Positions 49,492 to 57,419 of a DNA stretch of 64,000 bases are shown one piece after another (position 1 is the first letter of the stretch; each line of letters starts with the position of its first letter). Origin of the DNA: Teichococcus aestuarii (GTDB lineage: Bacteria > Pseudomonadota > Alphaproteobacteria > Acetobacterales > Acetobacteraceae). A program made the translations under genes and the position numbers. The notes beneath the pieces were generated by a model that was not told the origin of the DNA, ran no database searches, and was given only the letters and a program-made list of their open reading frames with translations. The stretch lies in the NCBI RefSeq assembly GCF_003116135.1, contig NZ_PDOA01000014.1, positions 1 to 64,000 of the forward strand. Reading direction: 5' to 3'.

Positions 49492-49944
49492 TCAGGGGGT
49501 GGGGGAGATCGCCCGCTTCAGGCAGCGCAGGGTGAAGGCCGAGCGGGTGTGGCGCACGCCGGGCAGGCGGTAGAGCTTCTCGCGCAGCAGCGTCTCGTAG
49601 CCCGCCGTGCCGCCCACCGCCGCCTTGATCAGGTAGTCGTAGGCGCCGGTGGTCAGGTGGCATTCCAGCACCTCCGGCATGTCCTGCACCGCGCGCTCGA
49701 ACTGCGCCAGCGCCGCCTCGTCATGCTTCTCGACCATCACCTCGACGAAGACGATGTCGGGCAGGCCGAGCTTCGCCGGGTCCAGCAGCGCCACGTAGCC
49801 CTGGATCACGCCGGCCTGCTCCAGCCGCTTCACCCGGCTCCAGCAGGGGGAGGGGGAGAGGCCCACCTCCTCGGCCAGCTCGGCATTTGTCAACCGGGCG
49901 TTGCGCGCCAGGGCGCGGAGAATGCGGCGGTCGGTCTGGTCCAC
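49492..49944 (-). CDS. Lrp/AsnC family transcriptional regulator
   Basis: The 150-residue regulator has the Lrp layout: an N-terminal winged HTH (VDQTDRRILRALARNARLTN, then LAEEVGLSPSPCWSRVKRLE) and a C-terminal RAM/AsnC effector domain with VFVEVMVEKHDEAALAQFE and HLTTGAYDYLIKAAVGGTAGY, ending in RSAFTLRCLKRA. The start is the GTG at 49944 after GGGAGGG. It is divergent from a zeta-class GST gene, with which it shares the only clearly AT-rich promoter in this part of the window, so it probably controls that gene and itself. Confidence 0.93.
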   Translation of the reverse strand: MDQTDRRILRALARNARLTNAELAEEVGLSPSPCWSRVKRLEQAGVIQGYVALLDPAKLGLPDIVFVEVMVEKHDEAALAQFERAVQDMPEVLECHLTTGAYDYLIKAAVGGTAGYETLLREKLYRLPGVRHTRSAFTLRCLKRAISPTP

Positions 49945-50035
49945 GGGGCCCTCCCAGGATGGCCTGACCTGAATAGCCGCTGCCGCGCCGGCTGCCACAG
50001 TTCGATTCCTGCGCGAAAATCCAAATTCCCGCCAT

Positions 50036-50079
50036 ATTTGTCCGGAAATTATGTCGCAATTATCGTAAAAGAGACAAAT
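50036..50079. promoter_or_regulatory. AT-rich operator candidate between lrp and the GST gene
   Basis: ATTTGTC (50036-50042) and GACAAAT (50073-50079) form an inverted repeat with 30 bases between. Inside, AATTAT occurs at 50047-50052 and 50058-50063, 11 bases apart, one turn of the helix. This is a plausible site for the adjacent Lrp/AsnC protein, which binds AT-rich repeats on one helix face. No footprint exists for it. Confidence 0.5.
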
Positions 50080-50123
50080 GGTGGGCCTGGGAGCAATCCC
50101 GGGTGCCGTCAGCGTCCAGCGGA

Positions 50124-50152
50124 TTGACAAGTCGTGCGGCCGGGCCGCACGA
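50124..50152. promoter_or_regulatory. TTGACA box plus 21-base palindrome ahead of the GST gene
   Basis: A perfect -35-like TTGACA (50124-50129) is followed by TCGTGCGGCC-G-GGCCGCACGA (50132-50152), a perfect inverted repeat with a one-base centre. It lies where a -10 would be and 21 bases before the ATG at 50174. It may be an operator or a leader hairpin. Confidence 0.55.
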
Positions 50153-50173
50153 TCACGTAAAGGAGAGGACGGC

Positions 50174-50800
50174 ATGCGCCTGCATGGCTACATCCCGTCA
50201 AGCGTCACCTGGCGCGTCCGCATCGCGCTCGCGCTGAAGGGGGTCGAGGTCGAGACCCTGCTGCATGACCTGCCGCAGGATGGCCCCCGCAACCTCGGCC
50301 ATGTCTCCCTCAATCCGCAGGGGCTGATGCCGATCCTGGAGCTGCCGGAGGGCGGGTCGCTGACGCAGTCCCTGGCCATCGTGGAATGGCTGGAGGAGAT
50401 GTGGCCGAGCCCGCCGCTGCTGCCGCCCGAGCCGGCCCAGCGCGCGCGGATGCGCGCCTTCACCCTGGCCATCGCCTGCGAGACGCAGCCGCTGCACGCC
50501 GCGGGCGTGCTGGCGCGGCTGCGCGCCGCCGGCCTGACGGAAGGGCAGGTGCAGGGCTGGGCGCGCCATGCCATCAGCGAGGGGCTGGAGGCCTGCGAGG
50601 GGCTGCTGGCCGACAGCCCCGGCCCGTTCTGCTTCGGCGCCCGGGTCAGCCTCGCCGATGTGTTCCTGGTGCCGCAGCTCTACGCCGCGCGGCGCTTCGG
50701 CGTGCAGCTGGCCTTCCCCCGCCTGCTTTCCGCCGAGGCCGCCAGCATGACGCTGCCGGCCTTCCGCGACACGATGCCGGAGACACCCGATGCCGCCTGA
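50174..50800 (+). CDS. Zeta-class glutathione S-transferase, maleylacetoacetate isomerase type
   Basis: The 208-residue protein has a thioredoxin-fold N-terminal domain with SSVTWRVRIALALKGVEVE, equivalent to the zeta-class SSCSWRVRIAL motif but with Cys replaced by Val, and SLNPQGLMPILEL. The C-terminal helical domain includes LTQSLAIVEWLEEMWP and FCFGARVSLADVFLVPQLYA. Zeta GSTs isomerise maleylacetoacetate to fumarylacetoacetate in tyrosine and gentisate degradation. No homogentisate genes are adjacent, so the assignment stays a family call. AAAGGAGAGG precedes the ATG at 50174. Confidence 0.85.
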   Translation: MRLHGYIPSSVTWRVRIALALKGVEVETLLHDLPQDGPRNLGHVSLNPQGLMPILELPEGGSLTQSLAIVEWLEEMWPSPPLLPPEPAQRARMRAFTLAIACETQPLHAAGVLARLRAAGLTEGQVQGWARHAISEGLEACEGLLADSPGPFCFGARVSLADVFLVPQLYAARRFGVQLAFPRLLSAEAASMTLPAFRDTMPETPDAA

Positions 50801-51161
50801 ACCCCGCATCGCCGCCCCCCGCGCGGCGCTGGCGATGGCCGCCCTGCTGCCGGCCCTGCTGGCCGCCGCCACCCCCGCCTCGGCCCAGCTGCGCAGCCTG
50901 TCCGTGCCGGCCGAGGCCGGGGTGGTGGTGCCGCCGCGCGGCCAGCCCATGCCCCGGCTGGTGGCGCCGCCCGCCAGGCCGTCCGCCACCCTGGCGCCGC
51001 CGGAGGAGGAGTCGCCCGCGCCCGTGCAGCTCCCCGCCGGCGGGCAGGGGCTGGCGGCGCCGCTGATGGGGGCCGCGCTGCCCATGGCCGCCGCCGCGCT
51101 GCTCGGCGCCGGCCTCGGCGGGGGCGGCCAGTCCGGGGGCGCGCCGGCCCGCACCCGTTGA
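50790..51161 (+). CDS. Small secreted or membrane protein of unknown function
   Basis: A 123-residue frame overlapping the end of the GST gene by 11 bases. It has an N-terminal hydrophobic export signal (LAMAALLPALLAAATPASAQ), a Pro/Arg/Ala-rich middle and a hydrophobic, glycine-rich C-terminus (LMGAALPMAAAALLGAGLGG) that could insert in a membrane. I recognise no domain. Codon use is normal for the region. It may be a small envelope protein; the evidence is the signal peptide and its position in the transcript. Confidence 0.6.
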   Translation: MPPEPRIAAPRAALAMAALLPALLAAATPASAQLRSLSVPAEAGVVVPPRGQPMPRLVAPPARPSATLAPPEEESPAPVQLPAGGQGLAAPLMGAALPMAAAALLGAGLGGGGQSGGAPARTR

Positions 51162-51245
51162 CGGCGTGGCGCCGCGGCGCCAAAGCCTTGCGCATTGCGG
51201 CATGGCCCGGGCCATGCGCCGATGGTGACGGAAGGATGGCAGGGC

Positions 51246-52658
51246 ATGGCAACGCGGGACGGCGCGCTGGAACGCGCGGGGCGCTTCTTCGACCAGGGAG
51301 GGTTCCAGGATCTGCTGGCGCGGCTGGTCGCCATCCCCTCCACCTCGCAGGAGGCGGAGCACGCGCCGGCGCTGCGCCGCTACCTGGAGGAGGCCATCGC
51401 CCCCTGGCTGGAGCGGATGGGCTTCGCCATCAGCCTGCATGAGAACCCCGAGCCCGGCTTCGGCCCGATCCTGATGGCCACCCGCATCGAGGACCCGGCG
51501 CTGCCGACCGCGCTGCTCTACGGCCATGGCGACACGGTAGCGGGGCTGGACGCGCAGTGGTCCCCCGGCCTCACCCCCTGGGCGCTGACCGACAAGGGCG
51601 ACCGCTGGTACGGCCGCGGCACCGCCGACAACAAGGGCCAGCACGCGCTCAACCTCGCCGCGCTGGAGGCCGTGCTGGCCGAGCGCGGCGGCCGCCTCGG
51701 CGCCAATGTGAAGCTGGTGCTGGAGATGGCCGAGGAGCGCGGCAGCAAGGGGCTGCGCGCCTTCGTCGCCGCCCAGGCCGAGGCGCTGAAGGCGGATGCG
51801 CTGATCGCCTCGGACGGGCCGCGCGTCGAGCCGGGCCTGCCCACCATCGCCACCGGCACGCGCGGCACCTGGCATTGCGACCTGGTGGTGAAGCTGCGCG
51901 AGGGCGGCGTGCATTCCGGCCATTGGGGCGGCCTGACCACCGACCCGGCGGTGGTGCTGGCGCATGCCCTCTCCACCATCATGGACCGCGACGGCAAGAT
52001 CCTGGTGCGCGGCTGGCTGCCCCAGGGTGGCGCGCAGGGCGGCGTGCCGGTGGCGGTGCGCGCGGTGCTGGAAGGCTGCCCGGTGGGCGGCGGCGACGGC
52101 GCCGCGACCATCGACGAGGGTTGGGGCGAGCCCGGCCTGACCCCGGCCGAGAAGATCTATGGCTGGAACAGCTTCATCGTGCTGGCCATGACCAGCGGCG
52201 TGCCGGCCAACCCGGTGAACGCCGTGGCGCCCGACGCCCGCGCCCACTGCCAGATCCGCTACACGGTGGACAGCGACCCGGCCACCTTCGAGGCCACGCT
52301 GCGCGCCCATCTCGACGCGCACGGGCTGCAGCAGGTGCGCATCGAGAACGCCTTCGTCCGCATGCCGGCCAGCCGCACTGCGCCGGACCACCCCTGGGTG
52401 CGCTGGGCGCAGGCCAGCATGGAGCGGAGCCTCGGCGGCCGCGTGCAGATCATCCCCAACAGCAGCGGCGGCCTGCCGGGCGACGTGTTCGTCGACCATC
52501 TCGGCGTGCCGCTGGTCTGGGTGCCGCACAGCTACAATGGCTGCAAGCAGCACGGGCCGGACGAGCACCTGCTGAAGGCCCCGGCGCGCGAGGGGCTGCT
52601 GGCCTTCGCCGGCATGTGGTGGGACCTGGGCGAGCCGGGCACGCCGCCGCGCGGCTGA
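51246..52658 (+). CDS. M20 family metallopeptidase (dipeptidase-like)
   Basis: The 470-residue enzyme has the M20 zinc-hydrolase motifs: LLYGHGDTVAGLD (first His and Asp), GRGTADNKGQH (bridging Asp), LVLEMAEERGSKGL (Glu pair), IASDGPRVEPG (Asp), a lid domain with WHCDLVVKLREGGVHSGHWG, and a C-terminal SYNGCKQHGPDEHLL with the last His. This is the carnosinase/DUG1-like subgroup acting on dipeptides. The start ATG at 51246 follows AAGGATGG. It is convergent with the cupin gene. Confidence 0.93.
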   Translation: MATRDGALERAGRFFDQGGFQDLLARLVAIPSTSQEAEHAPALRRYLEEAIAPWLERMGFAISLHENPEPGFGPILMATRIEDPALPTALLYGHGDTVAGLDAQWSPGLTPWALTDKGDRWYGRGTADNKGQHALNLAALEAVLAERGGRLGANVKLVLEMAEERGSKGLRAFVAAQAEALKADALIASDGPRVEPGLPTIATGTRGTWHCDLVVKLREGGVHSGHWGGLTTDPAVVLAHALSTIMDRDGKILVRGWLPQGGAQGGVPVAVRAVLEGCPVGGGDGAATIDEGWGEPGLTPAEKIYGWNSFIVLAMTSGVPANPVNAVAPDARAHCQIRYTVDSDPATFEATLRAHLDAHGLQQVRIENAFVRMPASRTAPDHPWVRWAQASMERSLGGRVQIIPNSSGGLPGDVFVDHLGVPLVWVPHSYNGCKQHGPDEHLLKAPAREGLLAFAGMWWDLGEPGTPPRG

Positions 52659-52668
52659 GGCCGCTCAG

Positions 52669-52690
52669 GCGGGGCGGTCCGCCGCCCCGC
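52669..52690. terminator. Bidirectional hairpin between the M20 and cupin genes
   Basis: GCGGGGCGG (52669-52677) pairs with CCGCCCCGC (52682-52690) around a TCCG tetraloop, ten bases after the M20 stop and abutting the cupin stop on the other strand. No T-tract. Confidence 0.6.
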
Positions 52691-53133
52691 TACGGGTGCA
52701 GCTCGACATTGGCGGTGTCGCCCTCCGTCTGGTCGATCACCAGCAGGCGCACCGCCTCGGTGCCCAGGGTCTCGCCGGAATGCCAGTGGTCGAGCATCTC
52801 CACCACGATCTCGCCCGGCCCATATTCCCAGCCGCGCCCCTCCGGCGTGCCGACGCGCAGCCGCCCCGCCAGCACATAGGCGAGGCGCTGCTGCGGGTGG
52901 CGGTGCACCGGCAGCCGGGCACCGGGCGGGATCTCGTAGATCGAGGCCACCAGCGTCCCATCCTGCCGCGGAAAGCGCAGCTTCTGGCCGAGTGCGGTGG
53001 TGCTGCCGCGATAGATCTCCGTCACCTTCGGCTTCGGCGGGTCGGCTGGCGCCTGTGCGCAGGCCGACAGGGCCAGGGCGGGCAGCAGGGTGGCGGCCAC
53101 CAGGGAGAGGCCGCGAATCGAAGCAGGGCGCAT
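52690..53133 (-). CDS. Cupin-domain lipoprotein
   Basis: The 147-residue protein has a lipoprotein signal ending in LALSACAQ (Cys near residue 25) and a single cupin barrel: IYEIPPGARLPVHRHPQQRLAYVLAGRLRV with the first metal motif (HRHPQ, then a Tyr where Glu is usual) and EMLDHWHSGETLG with the second motif histidine pair. So it is a small lipid-anchored metal-binding barrel in the periplasm, function unknown. It is downstream of the LysR gene on the same strand, about 100 bases from it. Confidence 0.85.
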   Translation of the reverse strand: MRPASIRGLSLVAATLLPALALSACAQAPADPPKPKVTEIYRGSTTALGQKLRFPRQDGTLVASIYEIPPGARLPVHRHPQQRLAYVLAGRLRVGTPEGRGWEYGPGEIVVEMLDHWHSGETLGTEAVRLLVIDQTEGDTANVELHP

Positions 53134-53235
53134 GCGTTTCCTCCGGGCCGGTGATCCGGCCCTTGCAGCCCAGGCTAGAGCGTTTCTCCGCCCGCGTCCC
53201 CCCCCGGTGTCGTCCCTGGCCCCGTCCCTGGGGCG

Positions 53236-54102
53236 TCAGCCCGCCGCCTGCTCCATCAGCCAGAACTGGAAGGCCCGCAGCGCCGGCCCCGGCGGGCGGG
53301 AGCGCAGCCAGGTGAGCCAGTAGGCGCCGAGCGCCACCTCGGCCGCGAAGGGCCGCGCCAGCCGCCCCTCCCGCAGCTCCCGCGCGAAGAGCCGCAGCGG
53401 CAGCAGCGCCACCCCCGCGCCCTGCGCCGCCGCCTCGGCCAGCACCAGCGAGCTGTCCGCCACCAGCCCGCGTGCCGGCGGGCAGGGCAGCTCCTGCGCC
53501 GCGAACCAGCGGGACCACTCATCGGCGCGGTAGGAGCGCAGCAGCGTCTCGCCCGCCAGATCCTCCGGCCGCCGCAGCCGCGCGGCGATGCCGGGGGCGC
53601 AGGCGGGCGAGAAGGGGGCGGCGAAGAGATGCACGGCCTCGGTGCCGTGCCAGGCGCCGTCGCCGAAGCGTATGGCGCAGTCCAGCCCCTCGCCGGCGAG
53701 GTCCACCCGGTTGTTGTTGGCCAGCAGCCGCAGGTCGATGAAGGGGTGCGAGGCGCGGAAGGCCGCCAGCCGCGGCAGCAGCCAGCCCACCGCGAAGCTG
53801 CCCACCACCCCCACCGTCAGCACCTCCCGCACCTGCCCGGCCTCGAAGCGGTCGAGGCTGCGGGCGATGCGGCGGAAGCCCTCGGCGATCTCGGGCAGTA
53901 GGGCGGCGCCCTCATCGGTCAGGGCCAGGCCGCGCGGCAGGCGCCGGAACAGGGCGATGCCCAAGTTTTCCTCAAGGCTCTTCACCTGATGGCTTATGGC
54001 CGCCTGGGTGACGTGCAGCTCCAGCCCCGCCTTGGTGAAGCTGAGATGCCGGGCCGAGGCCTCGAAGGCGCGCAGGGCGTTGAGGGGGAGGTGGGTGCGC
54101 AT
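53236..54102 (-). CDS. LysR family regulator divergent from a beta-lactamase (AmpR/GcvA-like)
   Basis: The 288-residue protein has the N-terminal winged HTH LPLNALRAFEASARHLSFTKAG, HVTQAAISHQVKSLEENLG and LFRRLPRGLALTDEG, which is the GcvA/AmpR branch (note PLNALRAFE and the AISHQVKSLE helix). An effector domain follows. It is transcribed away from a class A beta-lactamase with 105 bases between, the classic AmpR-bla layout, so it is a strong candidate for the beta-lactamase regulator. AmpR proteins sense cell-wall muropeptides, but the ligand here is inferred from context only. Confidence 0.9.
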   Translation of the reverse strand: MRTHLPLNALRAFEASARHLSFTKAGLELHVTQAAISHQVKSLEENLGIALFRRLPRGLALTDEGAALLPEIAEGFRRIARSLDRFEAGQVREVLTVGVVGSFAVGWLLPRLAAFRASHPFIDLRLLANNNRVDLAGEGLDCAIRFGDGAWHGTEAVHLFAAPFSPACAPGIAARLRRPEDLAGETLLRSYRADEWSRWFAAQELPCPPARGLVADSSLVLAEAAAQGAGVALLPLRLFARELREGRLARPFAAEVALGAYWLTWLRSRPPGPALRAFQFWLMEQAAG

Positions 54103-54124
54103 GCCGTTTCATGCCCTAGTTTTC

Positions 54125-54141
54125 CTGGGGTTTCGCCCCAG
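54125..54141. promoter_or_regulatory. Dyad in the divergent LysR/beta-lactamase promoter region
   Basis: CTGGGG-TTTCG-CCCCAG, a perfect 6-base inverted repeat, lies in the 105-base gap shared by both genes. It could be the binding site of the LysR protein. The sequence does not match the classical AmpR box of Enterobacter, so this is a positional guess. Confidence 0.45.
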
Positions 54142-54207
54142 AACTCCCCGTTTGTCGAGGGGGCATGGCGCCGCCACTGTGCGCCCGCAACGAAAGGAGC
54201 CGGGCCA

Positions 54208-55104
54208 ATGACGATCGGGCGGCGGATGATGATGGTGGCGGGGCTGGGCGCGGGCGCGCTGTGGGGCGCCATGCCCTGGCGCGCGGCGGCGGCGGAAGGC
54301 CGGCAGGCGGCGCTGGAGGCGCGGCTGCGGGCGATCGAGGCGGAGACCGGCGGGCGGCTCGGCGTGGCGGTGCGCGAGGCGGCCCCCGGCGGGCTGCGCG
54401 CCGGGCACCGCGCGGCGGAGCGCTTCCCGCTGACCAGCACTTTCAAGCTGCTGGCCGCTGCCGCCGTGCTGCGCCGCGTCGATGCCGGGCAGGAGCGGCT
54501 GGACCGCGTGCTGCGCTTCTCCAGCGCCGACCTCGTCACCTACTCGCCGGTGACCAGGCCGCAGGCCGATGGCCCCGGCATGACGCTGGAGGCGCTCTGC
54601 GCGGCGACGGTGACGCTGAGCGACAACACCGCCGGCAACCTGGTGCTCGGCACGCTGGGCGGCCCGGCCGGCCTCACCGCCTTCGCCCGCGACCTCGGCG
54701 ACCCGGTGACGCGGCTGGACCGCTGGGAGACGGCGCTGAACGAGGCCACCCCCGGCGACCCGCGCGACACCACCAGCCCCGAGGCGATGCTGGGGCTGAT
54801 CGGGGCGCTGACGCTGGGCGAGGCGCTCTCCGCCGCCTCCCGCGAGCGGCTGATGGGCTGGCTGCTGGGCAACCGAACCGGCGACAGGCGGCTGCGCGCC
54901 GGCCTGCCCGCGGGCTGGCGCGCCGCCGAGAAGACCGGCAGCGGCGGGCGCAACACCGCCAACGATGTCGGCCTGCTGCTGCCGCCGGGCGGCCGGGCGC
55001 CGATCCTGGTAACGGTCTACCTCACCGGCGCCACCGCGCCGGCCGAGGCGCGGGACGCCGCCATCGCGGCGGTGGCGGAGGCGGTGGTGCGGGCCACCGC
55101 CTGA
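54208..55104 (+). CDS. Class A beta-lactamase
   Basis: Periplasmic serine hydrolase that opens beta-lactam rings. The 298-residue precursor has a signal peptide with a twin-arginine-like RRMMM segment (TIGRRMMMVAGLGAGALWGA). All four active-site elements are present: STFK with the nucleophile Ser at residue 77, SDN at 138-140, the omega-loop ETALN (Glu 174 to Asn 178) and KTG at 242-244, plus RDTTSPEAM. AAAGGAG precedes the ATG at 54208. With its divergent LysR gene it forms an inducible-resistance arrangement typical of chromosomal enzymes of environmental bacteria. Confidence 0.96.
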   Translation: MTIGRRMMMVAGLGAGALWGAMPWRAAAAEGRQAALEARLRAIEAETGGRLGVAVREAAPGGLRAGHRAAERFPLTSTFKLLAAAAVLRRVDAGQERLDRVLRFSSADLVTYSPVTRPQADGPGMTLEALCAATVTLSDNTAGNLVLGTLGGPAGLTAFARDLGDPVTRLDRWETALNEATPGDPRDTTSPEAMLGLIGALTLGEALSAASRERLMGWLLGNRTGDRRLRAGLPAGWRAAEKTGSGGRNTANDVGLLLPPGGRAPILVTVYLTGATAPAEARDAAIAAVAEAVVRATA

Positions 55105-55106
55105 AG

Positions 55107-55128
55107 GGCGGGGGGCGCCGCCCCCGCC
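55107..55128. terminator. GC hairpin between the beta-lactamase and the binding-protein gene
   Basis: GGCGGGGG (55107-55114) pairs with CCCCCGCC (55121-55128) around a six-base loop, between two convergent genes whose stops are 28 bases apart. It could end both transcripts; there is no T-tract. Confidence 0.5.
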
Positions 55129-55132
55129 GGCC

Positions 55133-56167
55133 TCAGCGCAGGGGCGGGGCGAACATCAGCCCGCCCTGGTCCCACAGGCGGTTGTTGCCGCGCTCCAGCC
55201 CCATCGGCCGCACATTGCGCTCCCACATCTCGCCATAGTTGCCGACGGCGCGGATGGCGGCCAGCGCCCAGCCCTTCTCCAGCCCCATGCTGGGGCCGAC
55301 CTCGCCCTCCGCCCCCAGCAGGCGGCGGATGTCGGGGTTGGCCGAGGCCGCCTGATCCGCGGCATTGCCGGCGGTGACGCCCATCTGCTCCGCTGCCACC
55401 AGGGCGAGCTGGGTCCAGCGGACGATGTCCAGCCAGCCATCGTCGCCCTTGCGGATGAAGGCGCCGAGCGGCTCCATCGAGATGAACTCGGGCAGCAGCG
55501 TGTACGCCTCCGGCTTGCCCTGGCGGGAGCGGAAGCCGGAGAGGCCGGTCAGGTCGCGGGTGAAGGCGTCGCAGCGGCCGCTGAGGAAGGTGGACTGGAT
55601 CTGGTTCGGGTCGTCGATCACCACGGGCTGGAAGCTGACGCCGTTCTTGCGCGCCCAGTCCTGCATGATCAGCTCGGTGGTCGAGCCGGGCGGCACGCAG
55701 ACCGAGGCGCCGTCCAGTTCCTTCAGCGTCTTCACGCCGAGCCTGGAATGCACCAGGAAGCCCTGGCCGCTGTAGTAGTTGGCGCCGGCGAAGATGAGGC
55801 CGAGCGCGCTCTCGCGCGTCGTCGTCCAGGTGGTGCTGCCGAACAGCACGTCCACCTCGCCGCTCTGCAGCGAGGGGAAGCGCGTCAGCCCGGTGATGGG
55901 GCGGATGGTGACCTTCGCGGCATCGCCCAGCGTGGCGGCGGCGAGCGCCCGGCAGGAATCGACATCCATCCCGCGCCACTGGCCCTGGCTGTCGGGCAGG
56001 GAGAAGGGCGGATTGTCGTTCTGCACGCCGCAGACGACGCTGCCGCGGGCGCGGATGCCGGCGAGCGTGCGGGAAGCGGTGGGCGGGTCGGCCGCCGGCG
56101 CCGGACCGGCCGCCAGCATCCCGAAACACAGGCCCGCCAGGGCCAGGGCCGTCTTGCGCAGCGTCAT
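55133..56167 (-). CDS. ABC transporter substrate-binding protein, general L-amino acid (AapJ/BztA) type
   Basis: The 344-residue precursor has a signal peptide (MTLRKTALALAGLCFGMLAA) and the amino-acid-binding SBP pattern: LAGIRARGSVVCGVQNDNPP, GMDVDSCRALAAATLGDA, FPSLQSGEVDVLFGSTTWTT, then SVCVPPGSTTELIMQDW, GRCDAFTRDL and GNYGEMWERNVRPMGLERG. The long C-terminal tail with NRLWDQGGLMFAPPLR is typical of the AapJ branch. The permease and ATPase genes (AapQMP) that normally follow are missing here, so the partner transporter is elsewhere. Confidence 0.92.
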   Translation of the reverse strand: MTLRKTALALAGLCFGMLAAGPAPAADPPTASRTLAGIRARGSVVCGVQNDNPPFSLPDSQGQWRGMDVDSCRALAAATLGDAAKVTIRPITGLTRFPSLQSGEVDVLFGSTTWTTTRESALGLIFAGANYYSGQGFLVHSRLGVKTLKELDGASVCVPPGSTTELIMQDWARKNGVSFQPVVIDDPNQIQSTFLSGRCDAFTRDLTGLSGFRSRQGKPEAYTLLPEFISMEPLGAFIRKGDDGWLDIVRWTQLALVAAEQMGVTAGNAADQAASANPDIRRLLGAEGEVGPSMGLEKGWALAAIRAVGNYGEMWERNVRPMGLERGNNRLWDQGGLMFAPPLR

Positions 56168-56237
56168 GACCAGCCATTCTCCGTGGAAAGAAGGGCAGGC
56201 TAGGCCGCGCTCCTCCGGCTGTGAAGCCGGCGCCGCC

Positions 56238-57419
56238 TCAGGCCTTGCGCAGGCCGAGCAGGGTGATGTCGTCCGCCTGCGGCGCCCCGGCGGCGAAGCC
56301 CTCCACCGCCCGCAGCACCGCCTCCACCGCCTGCCGGGCCGGCGCCGTGGCGTGCGGGGCGAGCAGGCCGTGCAGGCGCTCGCGGCCGAAGAATTCGCCC
56401 CCGCCATCCTCCGCCTCGGTCACGCCGTCGGTGTAGAGCAGCAGCCCTTCGCCGGGGGCGAGGGCCAGCGCGTCGCTGGCGTAGGCGAAGCCCTCCAGCA
56501 CGCCCAGGGCGGGCTGCCGGGTCAGCCCCGGCAGCGGCGCCACGCCGCCGGCGGCGGAGAGATGGAAGGGCGGCTCGTGCCCGGCCAGGCACAGCCGGCC
56601 CGCGCCGCTGGCCGGGTCGATGATGGCGAGCACGAGGGTGACGAAGGTCTGGTCCTCATTGCCGCGCGCCAGGTCGTCATTGGCGCAGGCGACGATGGCA
56701 GCGGGGTCGGGCAGCGCGCCGCCGGCCGAGAGCAGCAGCGCGGTGGCGCGGATCAGCCCGAGGCTGCGCGCCATGGTCAGGCCGGCCGGCGCGCCCTTGC
56801 CGGCCACGTCGCCCACCGTCACCAGCAGCGCGCCGGAGGGCAGGCGGAAGGCGTCGTACAGGTCGCCGCCCACCTGCCGCGCCGGCACCATCGCCGCCCA
56901 GAGGTCGAGGCCGGGGGGCGCGATGGCGGCGAAGTCGCGCGGCACCAGGGAGAGCTGGGCGGCGCGGGCGCTCTCCAGCTCCGCCTCCAGCAGGGCCAGG
57001 CGCTGCTCGGCGAGGCCGCGCAGCCGCTTCTTCTCCAGCACCGCGCCGAGGCGGGCGCGCAGCAGCGGCGGGTCGAAGGATTTCGGCAGGAAATCCTCGG
57101 CGCCGAGCTCGATGCAGCGGACGATCTTGTCCATCTCGGTCAGCGCCGAGATGACGATGACGGGCGGCGCCGTCCCGCGCCCGGCATGCAGCCGCTCCAG
57201 CACGCCGATGCCGTCGAGATTGGGCATCTCGAGGTCGAGCAGCACCACGTCGAAGCGCTGCGCGGCGATGGCGGCGAGCCCCTGCGTGCCGTCCTCGGCC
57301 ATGGTGACGTTGAGGTAGCCCAGCGCCTGCAGCCGGCGCTGCAGCATCAGCCGGTTGAACGGGCTGTCATCGACCACCAGCAGCGCCACGCCGGCGGCGC
57401 CTCCCGCCTCGCCGCTCAT
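56238..57419 (-). CDS. Response regulator with PP2C (SpoIIE-type) phosphatase output
   Basis: The 393-residue protein has an N-terminal receiver domain ([15 protein letters not shown]; phospho-acceptor Asp 62 in [13 protein letters not shown]; Lys in FLPKSFDPP), a coiled linker (about 125-160) and a SpoIIE-type PP2C phosphatase ([52 protein letters not shown], all metal-site Asps present). Such proteins dephosphorylate anti-sigma antagonists in partner-switching pathways, but no anti-anti-sigma gene is adjacent. It overlaps the MCP stop by four bases, so a signal from that chemoreceptor could reach it. Confidence 0.92.
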   Translation of the reverse strand: MSGEAGGAAGVALLVVDDSPFNRLMLQRRLQALGYLNVTMAEDGTQGLAAIAAQRFDVVLLDLEMPNLDGIGVLERLHAGRGTAPPVIVISALTEMDKIVRCIELGAEDFLPKSFDPPLLRARLGAVLEKKRLRGLAEQRLALLEAELESARAAQLSLVPRDFAAIAPPGLDLWAAMVPARQVGGDLYDAFRLPSGALLVTVGDVAGKGAPAGLTMARSLGLIRATALLLSAGGALPDPAAIVACANDDLARGNEDQTFVTLVLAIIDPASGAGRLCLAGHEPPFHLSAAGGVAPLPGLTRQPALGVLEGFAYASDALALAPGEGLLLYTDGVTEAEDGGGEFFGRERLHGLLAPHATAPARQAVEAVLRAVEGFAAGAPQADDITLLGLRKA

